Source of the DNA: an uncultured Methanobrevibacter sp.
GTDB lineage: Archaea > Methanobacteriota > Methanobacteria > Methanobacteriales > Methanobacteriaceae
Reading direction: 5' to 3'
Assembly: GCF_902764455.1 (NCBI RefSeq)
Contig: NZ_CACWVY010000004.1
Span: 32,742-96,741 of the forward strand
Length of the DNA stretch: 64,000 nt
Shown piece by piece: positions 35,366 through 43,788 of this stretch. A program made the position numbers and the translations under genes. The first letter of the stretch is position 1; every line of letters begins with the position of its first letter. Below the pieces are notes generated by a model, which was given only the letters and a program-made list of their open reading frames with translations, did not search any database and had not been told where the DNA came from.

Positions 35366-36163
35366 ATGCAGAAAATCGTAAATGCACATTGTCATATTTA
35401 TCCTGAAAAAATAGCAGATAAAGCAGTACTTGGAATAAGAGATTTTTACGACTTGGACATGTCATTAAATGGAAAATTAGATGATTTGATAAGGGACGGG
35501 AATGAAGTAGGAGTAACCCATTATCTCGTGCATTCAGTTGCAACCACACCTAAACAGGTAAAATCAATCAATGAATTTATTGCAGATGCTGTAAACACAC
35601 ATCCTGATATATTTACAGGTTTTGGAACATTGCACCCTGACAGTGAGGACATTCAGGGCGACTTTGATTATTTAATTGAACTTGGACTTAAAGGTGTTAA
35701 ACTTCATCCTGATTTTCAAAGGTTTGCAATGAATGAAGAGCGTGCATTTAAAATAGGTGCAGTAGTAAATGAAGGAAAAGTCCCTATGCTTGTTCACTGT
35801 GGAGACTTTAGATACAATTATTCCAATCCAGAACAAATTAAACCATTTTTAGATAAATTTCCCAATATAACTTTCATAGGTGCACATTTTGCAGGCTGGA
35901 GCATGTGGGAAGAAGCAACAGAAAAGCTGGCAGGCACACCGAACTTATATGTTGATTTAAGTTCCAGCTTATATGCACTATCACCTGAAACCGCTTTGGA
36001 TTTGATTCATGCATATGGTTCAGATAAAGTCTTATGGGGAACAGATTATCCTATGTGGGAATCCGTTAGTGAAATGAACTATTTCAATAAAATTGATTTA
36101 ACAGAAAAAGAAAGATCACAAATTCTTTGGCAGAACGCTTCAAAGATTTTGAATCTTGAATAA
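35366..36163 (+). CDS. Amidohydrolase 2 family metal-dependent hydrolase
   Basis: A 265-residue TIM-barrel hydrolase with a good AGGTGG site ahead of its ATG. Metal ligands are seen in VNAHCHIYPEK (H-x-H), KLHPDFQRF (Lys and His), MLVHCGDFRY and THFAG-like GAHFAGWSMW, and the Asp in LWGTDYPMW. This matches amidohydrolase_2 proteins, which act on amides or decarboxylate aromatic acids; the substrate is unknown. It ends 13 bases before the convergent Nudix gene. Confidence 0.88.
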   Translation: MQKIVNAHCHIYPEKIADKAVLGIRDFYDLDMSLNGKLDDLIRDGNEVGVTHYLVHSVATTPKQVKSINEFIADAVNTHPDIFTGFGTLHPDSEDIQGDFDYLIELGLKGVKLHPDFQRFAMNEERAFKIGAVVNEGKVPMLVHCGDFRYNYSNPEQIKPFLDKFPNITFIGAHFAGWSMWEEATEKLAGTPNLYVDLSSSLYALSPETALDLIHAYGSDKVLWGTDYPMWESVSEMNYFNKIDLTEKERSQILWQNASKILNLE

Positions 36164-36175
36164 TTTTTATTTTAT

Positions 36176-36592
36176 TTAATTTTTAAAAGCATTTACGGCA
36201 GGAGGAGTCAATAAATCCTTTGAAATCATCTCCTCGACTTCATCCATATCAAACCAACCAAATTCATCATGTTCTTCACTTATTTTAACATCTTCACTAT
36301 CACATGTAACTTTCATAATCAGTTGAATTGATTTGACTTCTTCTGATGTTTTACATGCAGTATAATCGTTTCTTACAACATTATATAATGATTTGATATC
36401 AATTTCAAGACCTGTTTCTTCAAAATATTCCCTTTTAAGTGCTTCATCAAAAAATTCGCATTTTTTGACTTTGCCGCCAGGAATTTCCCATTTTCCTGCA
36501 TCATGAGCTGATTTTGATCTGACCTTAAGGAGCAAAAACTTTTCATTGAATTCACAGATTCCCCTTACAGTCAATCCCCACATTGTACTCAA
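36176..36592 (-). CDS. Nudix hydrolase
   Basis: A 138-residue protein with a full Nudix box: GKVKKCEFFDEALKREYFEE followed by TGL fits G-x5-E-x7-R-E-U-x-E-E-x-G-U. The preceding KWEIPGGKV and following KSIQLIMKV support a nucleotide pyrophosphatase of the MutT type, perhaps cleaning oxidised nucleotides; substrate unknown. The TTG at 36592 behind AAGGTATGAT is one candidate start and the ATG at 36583 another. Confidence 0.9.
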   Translation of the reverse strand: MSTMWGLTVRGICEFNEKFLLLKVRSKSAHDAGKWEIPGGKVKKCEFFDEALKREYFEETGLEIDIKSLYNVVRNDYTACKTSEEVKSIQLIMKVTCDSEDVKISEEHDEFGWFDMDEVEEMISKDLLTPPAVNAFKN

Positions 36593-36615
36593 ATTATCAT
36601 ACCTTCTTAATTAAT

Positions 36616-36651
36616 CATAAAAAAATAGTAAAAAAAGGGAATGTTTTCCCT
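36616..36651 (-). terminator. Terminator of the GGGtGRT operon
   Basis: A stem AGGGAA/TTCCCT (36636-36641 with 36646-36651) next to the stop is followed on the minus strand by two T-runs of seven, separated by ACTA. Confidence 0.6.
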
Positions 36652-37651
36652 ATTTTTTCATAGCTTTTTCAACAGCAACAGCTACAGCAACTGATGCTCC
36701 AACCATCGGATTATTTCCCATACCAATAAGTCCCATCATTTCCACGTGAGCCGGTACGGAAGATGAACCTGCAAATTGAGCATCTGAGTGCATTCTTCCC
36801 AGAGTGTCTGTCATACCGTAGGAAGCCGGTCCTGCTGCCATGTTATCAGGGTGCAGTGTTCTTCCGGTTCCTCCGCCTGAAGCAACTGAGAAGTATTTTT
36901 TGCCCTGTAAAATACATTCTTTTTTGTATGTTCCTGCTACAGGATGTTGAAAACGTGTAGGATTTGTTGAATTTCCAGTAATTGATACATCAACACCTTC
37001 CAAATGCATGATTGCTACACCCTCACGCACATCATCAGCACCGTAACATCTTACTTTTGACCTTTCACCGTCGGAATATGCTTTTTCTTTGACTACTTTA
37101 ACTTCTCCTGTAAAGTAATCGAATTCAGTTTCAACATGAGTAAATCCGTTTATCCTTGATATGATTAATGCTGCATCCTTTCCAAGACCGTTTAAGATAA
37201 CTCTTAATGGTTTTTCTCTTACTTCATTGGCAGAGTTTGCAATACCGATTGCACCTTCGGCAGCTGCAAAACTTTCATGACCTGCAAGGAATGCGAAACA
37301 TTCACTTTCGTCACTTAAAAGCATTGATGCAAGGTTTCCATGACCTAAACCAACCTGTCTGTCATCGGCAACACTTCCAGGAATACAGAATGCCTGAAGA
37401 CCTTCACCTATTGCCTTTGCAGCATCTGAAGCCTTTGTGCAACCCTCTTTTACTGCAATTGCTGCTCCAAGAGTATATGCCCAGCATGCGTTTTCAAAAC
37501 AGATTGGCTGAACACCTTTTACAATTTCATAGGGGTCAAAACCTTTATCAAGACAAATCTGTTTTGCTTCTTGGAGATCTTTTATACCATATTTTTCCAA
37601 AACTGGAGTGATCTGGTCGATTCTTCTTTCATAACTTTCAAATAAACTCAT
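36650..37651 (-). CDS. GGGtGRT protein (Fe-S scaffold partner)
   Basis: The ATG at 37651 behind GGAGTGAAT gives 333 residues; it starts one base after the stop of the scaffold gene. The eponymous motif is visible as SGGGTGRTLHPDNMAAG. Others: FENACWAYTLGAAIAVKEGC, GEGLQAFCIPGSVADDRQVG, and FAFLAGHESFAAAEGAIGIA. The family always travels with a scaffold-like protein in methanogens and clostridia and has no proven function; a role in iron-sulfur or metal-centre chemistry is inferred from that pairing and from its conserved cysteines. Confidence 0.9.
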   Translation of the reverse strand: MSLFESYERRIDQITPVLEKYGIKDLQEAKQICLDKGFDPYEIVKGVQPICFENACWAYTLGAAIAVKEGCTKASDAAKAIGEGLQAFCIPGSVADDRQVGLGHGNLASMLLSDESECFAFLAGHESFAAAEGAIGIANSANEVREKPLRVILNGLGKDAALIISRINGFTHVETEFDYFTGEVKVVKEKAYSDGERSKVRCYGADDVREGVAIMHLEGVDVSITGNSTNPTRFQHPVAGTYKKECILQGKKYFSVASGGGTGRTLHPDNMAAGPASYGMTDTLGRMHSDAQFAGSSSVPAHVEMMGLIGMGNNPMVGASVAVAVAVEKAMKK

Positions 37652-37652
37652 T

Positions 37653-38348
37653 TTATTCACTCCTTGGATCTATTTTTTTGGCGGCATCATCAAATCTTCC
37701 ATATTGGCCTGTAGCATTGTCTATCGCTTCCATTGGGTCAACACCATCTTTAATCTGATCAAGCATTACACCAAGGTTAATGTATTTATAACCTATAATT
37801 TCATCATCTTCATCAAGACCTATTTCTGTTATATAACCTTCTGTGAGTTCCAAGTATCTTGGACCTTTTTCTTTTGTTGAGTAAATTGTTCCAACTTGGC
37901 TTCTGTGACCTTTTCCCAAGTCTTCAAGTCCCGCACCAATCTGAAGACCTCCTTCTGAAAATGCAGACTGGGTTCTTCCGTAAACAATTTGTAAGAATAA
38001 TTCACGCATTGCAGTGTTGATTGCATCACAGACCAAATCTGTGTTCAATGCTTCAAGGATTGTTTTTCCAACAAGAATTTCACCAGCCATTGCAGCTGAA
38101 TGAGTCATACCGGAACAACCTAAAGTTTCAACTAATGCTTCTTCAATAATTCCGTCCTTAACGTTCAATGTTAATTTACAGCATCCTTGTTGCGGAGCAC
38201 ACCATCCGATACCATGAGTAAAACCTGAAATATCAGTTATCTGTTTTGCCTTTACCCATTTTCCCTCTTCAGGAATTGGAGCAGGGTCATGATTTGCACC
38301 TTTGCGAACAAGACACATATTTTCAATTTCTGTTGAATATATCATCAT
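37653..38348 (-). CDS. Iron-sulfur cluster assembly scaffold-like protein paired with GGGtGRT
   Basis: A 231-residue protein behind GGAGAAAA. Its core resembles IscU/NifU-type scaffolds: WCAPQQGCCKLTLNVKDGII and EALVETLGCSGMTHSAAMAG contain the conserved cysteines, and MAGEILVGKTILEALNTDLV follows. The C-terminal half (GLEDLGKGHRSQVGTIYSTK and GYKYINLGVMLDQIKDG) is specific to the version linked to GGGtGRT genes. It is first in that two-gene operon. The paired arrangement is conserved in related organisms (established knowledge); the client is unknown. Confidence 0.88.
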   Translation of the reverse strand: MMIYSTEIENMCLVRKGANHDPAPIPEEGKWVKAKQITDISGFTHGIGWCAPQQGCCKLTLNVKDGIIEEALVETLGCSGMTHSAAMAGEILVGKTILEALNTDLVCDAINTAMRELFLQIVYGRTQSAFSEGGLQIGAGLEDLGKGHRSQVGTIYSTKEKGPRYLELTEGYITEIGLDEDDEIIGYKYINLGVMLDQIKDGVDPMEAIDNATGQYGRFDDAAKKIDPRSE

Positions 38349-38484
38349 TTTTCTCCAAAATTTAGTTATAATTATATATCTGTTTTTTAATTAATGTATT
38401 TTTGGAAAAATATGTTGAAATATATTTTTTACAAAAGGCAATTTTTAAGTATTAAAAAATATAAATAAGTTTTTGGTGAATAAC

Positions 38485-38781
38485 ATGGATTTCATACTAG
38501 TTTTAGCAAATATCGAACCTAAAGAAGGTTGCCAAGATAGTATAATTGAAGTTTCAAAAGAGTTAATCGATGAATCTTTACTTGAAGAAGGTAACATTGA
38601 TTATCAATTACTCAAACCAATCGAAGGCGACAGTTTAACATTTGTTGAAAAATGGGAATCTTTAGACGCTTTAAAAAGACATATGGCTTCACCACACTTT
38701 TTAAACTTTGGTGAAGAAAGTGAAGAATTTGTTAAAGAGATGACTATTCAAGTAATAGATGCTGATGAACTCAGCTTCTAA
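38485..38781 (+). CDS. Antibiotic biosynthesis monooxygenase (ABM)-domain protein
   Basis: A 98-residue protein starting at the ATG at 38485 behind GGTGA. FILVLANIEPKEGCQDSIIE begins a ferredoxin-like dimeric fold; IDYQLLKPIEGDSLTFVEKW followed by ESLDALKRHMASPHFLNF is the family signature (E-x-W, HMxSxHF). Relatives such as YgiN reduce or oxidise quinols, but many have unknown roles. It is monocistronic. Confidence 0.88.
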   Translation: MDFILVLANIEPKEGCQDSIIEVSKELIDESLLEEGNIDYQLLKPIEGDSLTFVEKWESLDALKRHMASPHFLNFGEESEEFVKEMTIQVIDADELSF

Positions 38782-38941
38782 TTCTATTTTTTATTTTTGA
38801 TATAGATTTATCAGTTAAAAATAATTGTTTTTTACAACTTCTTTTAAAATTTTAAAGGACACAACTTTTAAAAATAGTTTTTAGAATTTATCCTTAAAAT
38901 AATCAATTAATCCATCAAGTATAATATTGTTAAAAATTTTT

Positions 38942-38984
38942 GAAAAAAAAATAAAAAATTAGAAGATAAAGAAAATTATCTTCT
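38942..38984 (-). terminator. Terminator of the giant adhesin
   Basis: A perfect 9-bp stem AGAAGATAA/TTATCTTCT (38961-38969 with 38976-38984) is followed on the minus strand by AATTTTTTATTTTTTTTTC. Confidence 0.7.
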
Positions 38985-39006
38985 AAAGCGAGTAATACCT
39001 AGAAGA

Positions 39007-42000
39007 CTATTTTTTTCTATATCTTCCTATTTGTGTTGTTCCTACAGTCATCAATATCAACAATAAGATTAATATCGGATTGCCTGTAGGATAGTTTGAT
39101 AAATCAATACATTTAGAGGAAGATTCCTCTTTTTGATACTGATTTTCATGTGTTCCGTTTTTGTCATCAACAACAACAATGTCGCTATCAGTAGAGATGT
39201 ATGAGTATTTGTCATCACCAGAGTATGTCACTTTAATTGCATGGTCACCCAGATTTAAATTAGGTATGTAAAATACAGCTTTTCCATCTTTAACGGCAGC
39301 AGTGTATTTTTTACCATCAATTTCAAGGGTTACGGTACCTGTTGCATCTTTAGGGAGGAACACAACGACCTTACCATCTTCAGTCACTTTAACTTCAGGT
39401 GCATTTACATCTACTTCAGGTTTGAATTTGGTTACTTTAAAATGACCATCTCCAACAGAACCTGAATAATAGTCATCTCCACTATATTCGGCTACAATAG
39501 TATATTTTCCGGCTTTGAGATCATTAATTTCAAATGTAGCCATACCATCTTTAACAGCTGCAATGTAATGTTTACCATTTACAGTAATTGTTACGGTACC
39601 TGTTGCATCTTTAGGGACAGATACGACGACCTTACCTTCTTCAGTTACTTTGATATCAGGTGCAGTCACATCTACATTTGAAGAGTATTTTGATACTTTA
39701 AACCTAGCAGTACTATTTGCAGGAAGATATTCATTATCTCCATCATATATTGCTACAATATCATATTCTCCTGCTTTAAGACCTTTAACATTAAATGTAG
39801 CCTTACCTTCTTTAACATTTGCGATATATTTTTCTCCGTCAATAATTATTGTCACATTACCTGTTGCATCATCAGGCAACTCAACAACAATGGTTTCATC
39901 CTCACCTACATAAATGTTTTGACTAGTAAGATTGAGGTCAGTGGATGCCCTTCCCACATTGAAGCGTGTTTGTGTTTCACTTGGATTATGATTTTCATCA
40001 CCGGAGTAATATACCTTTGCGGTTTTTGTTCCTTCGGATAAACCAGGAATTGTTATTGTTGCTTTTCCGTCATTAACTATTGCAGTATAGTTTTTACCGT
40101 CGATTTCAACAACTACATTACCTGTTGCATCACTTGGAGCTACTTCAACAATTATTGTAGCATTTTGACCATATTCAATATCAGCACATGTGGCATTTAC
40201 GGAAGTATCTGCAGCATAAACATTGAATACATCAGAAGTGTTAACGCTTTCGTAGTTTTCATTACCGTTGAATACTGCAAATGCAGGATATTGGCCAACA
40301 GCCAAATTATGTAAATTCCAAGTTGCTTTGTAATCTACGCCCAATACATAGATTAAAGCAGCGAATAGTTTGTCTTTTACCTCACCATTAAGTTCTAAAG
40401 TTTCTGTTACACCATTAACAGTTACGTTAACAGTTCCAGGAATATTTGAAGTTACATTTAAAACTTCCACTTCACCATACCAAATATCAACGACTTCAAT
40501 TGTAATAATTGGTTTGACTTTGTTTACTGTTAAGTTCACACTTGTTGTTGCCGGTACATGGTTTTTATCAGCAATAGTTGTTAATTCAACAGTATAATTA
40601 CCAGCATCCAAGATTAAATCAATTATTGTTTCATTTGCTTTCATTGTTCCTTGGCCAACAACATTTCCGTCTTGATCCATTACTTTATAGGTAATTTCAC
40701 TGGCATTTTGACATTCAACAGGAATGTCAATTGGATTGCCATAGTCTGCAACTGTGTCATTGGCACCAATAGAAGATTGTGCCTTTGCAACAATAGACTC
40801 TTCTGTATTTCTAACAGAATTATGACCGTCATCTCCACGATATATTGCTGTTACAACATAGTCACCAGCATCCAAATCATCGATAATGAGATTTGCAGTT
40901 CCATTGGTTAAATTAACATCATAAGTTCTATCACCAACAGAAATAGTTACAATTCCTGTTGCATTGTCAGATACTTTAACTGTAATGTTTGATTTTTCAC
41001 CGTAAGTTATGTTATTAACTTGTATTTCAATTTTAGGAGTTATATAACCAACTGTAAATAATGATTCATTTCTGTTTTTATTGTATTTATAATCTCCTAA
41101 ATAGTCAACTTCAACATAATAACTACCAGTAGTTAAATCAGAAATGTTAAATGAAGCTATACCATTTGCTAATTCGATAGTTTGAGAAATTCCGTTACAG
41201 TATACTTGAACAAGTCCTGTTGCATCACCATCTGCTACAATAATAGTTACTTCAGCAATTTCGCCTAAATCAATATTATCAACATTGATAATTACATCAG
41301 GAGTGCTTTTTGACACATTAAATGATCCATTACCGGTAACCTTATCATAATTATCATCACCATAATAAATCGCTTCAATAATGTAAGGCCCATCAGACGC
41401 AGGCAAGTCACTAACAGGAATAACAGCAGTACCATTACCATCCAACAATCCAGAATAAACTTTACCATTAATCATAATGTCAACTTCACTACCATTAATC
41501 ATAAAGTTAACTTCACCAGTAGGTACATCAGTACCTCCATTTACAGTAATATTCACATATTCTGTTTCACCAACTTTGATGTTAGTTACATTTACTGTAA
41601 TGTTTGGTGTGTGTAAATTTACAATTGCAACAGATCCATTTTCAGATTTAATATAATTATCATCACCATAATATATTACAGTGAAATCATATTTGCCAGC
41701 TTTTAAATTGGTAATATTATTGATAGAACCTTTTCCATTAATTATATCCACAAGATAATGTTTTCCATCTATGAATATATCAACTTCACCTGTTGCATTA
41801 ACATCATCATTTCCTTCAATGGAAATGTTGATTGTTAAGTTTTCACCAACTTTGATTTCTGGAACTGTTATTAATACTTTAGAAGGATATTTACTTACTT
41901 TAAATGAAATTTCTCCTTCGGATTTCATGTAAATGTTATCACCATAATAAATTACTGAAATAACATACAAATTTTCATTTAAATTAGAAATACTTATATT

Positions 42001-43788
42001 TCCTACACCATTATTAATTTTAACAGTATGGTTTTTACCGTCCAATACAAAACTAACTTCACCAGTTGCATTTACAATTGCATTACCAATAACCTTAATT
42101 GTAATATTTGCATCCTGACCTATCATAATATCTTTAGCATCGACAATTACAGTAGGCAGATATTTATTAACAAAGAACTGAGTACTATTTGAAGATTTAT
42201 CAAAATTATTATCTCCCAAATATGTTAGTTCAACAAGATAAGGTTCTAGTGAAGCAGGCAAATTAGGAATTAATTTATATCCTGAACCATCAGAAAGCTC
42301 TATTGTATAATTTTGATGATTTAACATTACTGAAACATTTCCTGTTGCCTTATCATTTACTTTAACAGTTATATTTGCAGAATCCAACACATAGATTGAT
42401 TCTACACTAACATTCAGTTGTGAAGGCAATTTGGAAACAGTAAAGTAAACATTAGTTGAATTAGCGGAGTAGTTAACATCACCAGAATAGGTAACTATAG
42501 CAGTATACTCCTTTGGATTTAAATCAGTTACCTCAATTGTAACAGATCCATTTTCATTTAATTTTCCATGATATGTATTTCCACTTATTAAAACAGATAT
42601 ATTTCCTTTAGGAGTATCAGAATTACCAGTAACATTGACATTAATGTATACAGTTTCGCCCACTTTAATATTATTGGCAGAGGCAACAATTTCAACATCA
42701 AATCCTGCTGTTGTACCAACTGAAAATGATTTACTTGTACCATTTGTTTTGAATTTATAATTTCCATTGTATAAAGCAGAAACTGAGTATCTACCAACAG
42801 GTAATCCTGAAACTGACCAAGTTGCAACACCATTATTTAATTCTAAGGTTTTATTTTCATTGCCGACAGTTAATGTAACTGTACCTGTTGCTCCATCTTT
42901 AACTTTAACAGTAATCTGAATAAGTTCTGATAAAAGATATTCATCTTTTTCCATATCTATTTCAACTTCAGAAGGATATTTGCTTACGCTAAACTCAGTA
43001 CTATTATCTGATTTTGCATAATAATCATTACCGTAGTAAATACCTGTAACAATATAATTGTTTTCAACAGACAATACTCTAAGATTTCTAGAACCTTTTC
43101 CATTTTCGACAGTTAAATTATATTCAATTCCTCCCAATGAAAGAGTTACATTTCCAGAAGCTCCATCAGAAAGAATTACTTCTGCAATTACCATGTCATC
43201 AACTTTAGAATCATTAATGTTGATAATAATTGAAGATGGATGTTTATCTACAGTAAATGAAGAAATTGCATTATTATCTGATTTGAGATAATTGTCATCA
43301 CCATAGTAAATACCAGTTACAATATATTGGTCTGCAGGTAAATCTTTGAAAGTTCGACTTCCGATACCGTTTGTAATTGTTATATTGTATTCTTGGTGTT
43401 TTCCCTGTAGAATAACATAACCATTAGCATTTACTGGATTATAGTTAACATCAACGATAGTTAAATTAATTATTTCATCTTTTCCAACTGTAATATTGGA
43501 AGTTTCGATAATTAAGTTGGTTTTGTGTTTTGAAACAGTTACATTAGTTAATGATTCAGCATTATTATATATGGAATCTCCAGAATAGATTCCACTTACA
43601 ACATAATAATTTGCTCCTAATCCTTCAATTGAAACGTTTCCTTCACCATTTGTTAAGTTAATTCTATAATCTTTATGGTTAATGCTAACTGTAACAAATC
43701 CGCTAGGAACTTCACTTGCATTACCTGAGACTTTAACTATAATTAAAACATCTTCCCCTATTTCAACATCATTGATACTAATTTCCAA
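39007..43788 (-). CDS. C-terminal part of a frameshifted giant adhesin: Ig-like repeats and TGNPI-type C-terminus
   Basis: This 1593-residue frame is the direct continuation of the gene ending at 43758; read in this frame the sequence upstream of its first start continues the same repeat (GSVVIPVSDAGRYVVSG, SKYLSNLEISINDVEIGE). Its apparent TTG start has no ribosome binding site, so it is probably not an independent gene. It consists of about 17 Ig-like repeats of 85-95 residues, each ending in patterns such as YYGDDNY or YSGDDYY; the last three are the most alike. The end reads YPTGNPILILLLILMTVG plus RYRKK, a T-G-N-P-I motif, membrane span and basic tail that looks like a surface-sorting signal. 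Confidence 0.8.
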   Translation of the reverse strand: MEISINDVEIGEDVLIIVKVSGNASEVPSGFVTVSINHKDYRINLTNGEGNVSIEGLGANYYVVSGIYSGDSIYNNAESLTNVTVSKHKTNLIIETSNITVGKDEIINLTIVDVNYNPVNANGYVILQGKHQEYNITITNGIGSRTFKDLPADQYIVTGIYYGDDNYLKSDNNAISSFTVDKHPSSIIININDSKVDDMVIAEVILSDGASGNVTLSLGGIEYNLTVENGKGSRNLRVLSVENNYIVTGIYYGNDYYAKSDNSTEFSVSKYPSEVEIDMEKDEYLLSELIQITVKVKDGATGTVTLTVGNENKTLELNNGVATWSVSGLPVGRYSVSALYNGNYKFKTNGTSKSFSVGTTAGFDVEIVASANNIKVGETVYINVNVTGNSDTPKGNISVLISGNTYHGKLNENGSVTIEVTDLNPKEYTAIVTYSGDVNYSANSTNVYFTVSKLPSQLNVSVESIYVLDSANITVKVNDKATGNVSVMLNHQNYTIELSDGSGYKLIPNLPASLEPYLVELTYLGDNNFDKSSNSTQFFVNKYLPTVIVDAKDIMIGQDANITIKVIGNAIVNATGEVSFVLDGKNHTVKINNGVGNISISNLNENLYVISVIYYGDNIYMKSEGEISFKVSKYPSKVLITVPEIKVGENLTINISIEGNDDVNATGEVDIFIDGKHYLVDIINGKGSINNITNLKAGKYDFTVIYYGDDNYIKSENGSVAIVNLHTPNITVNVTNIKVGETEYVNITVNGGTDVPTGEVNFMINGSEVDIMINGKVYSGLLDGNGTAVIPVSDLPASDGPYIIEAIYYGDDNYDKVTGNGSFNVSKSTPDVIINVDNIDLGEIAEVTIIVADGDATGLVQVYCNGISQTIELANGIASFNISDLTTGSYYVEVDYLGDYKYNKNRNESLFTVGYITPKIEIQVNNITYGEKSNITVKVSDNATGIVTISVGDRTYDVNLTNGTANLIIDDLDAGDYVVTAIYRGDDGHNSVRNTEESIVAKAQSSIGANDTVADYGNPIDIPVECQNASEITYKVMDQDGNVVGQGTMKANETIIDLILDAGNYTVELTTIADKNHVPATTSVNLTVNKVKPIITIEVVDIWYGEVEVLNVTSNIPGTVNVTVNGVTETLELNGEVKDKLFAALIYVLGVDYKATWNLHNLAVGQYPAFAVFNGNENYESVNTSDVFNVYAADTSVNATCADIEYGQNATIIVEVAPSDATGNVVVEIDGKNYTAIVNDGKATITIPGLSEGTKTAKVYYSGDENHNPSETQTRFNVGRASTDLNLTSQNIYVGEDETIVVELPDDATGNVTIIIDGEKYIANVKEGKATFNVKGLKAGEYDIVAIYDGDNEYLPANSTARFKVSKYSSNVDVTAPDIKVTEEGKVVVSVPKDATGTVTITVNGKHYIAAVKDGMATFEINDLKAGKYTIVAEYSGDDYYSGSVGDGHFKVTKFKPEVDVNAPEVKVTEDGKVVVFLPKDATGTVTLEIDGKKYTAAVKDGKAVFYIPNLNLGDHAIKVTYSGDDKYSYISTDSDIVVVDDKNGTHENQYQKEESSSKCIDLSNYPTGNPILILLLILMTVGTTQIGRYRKK

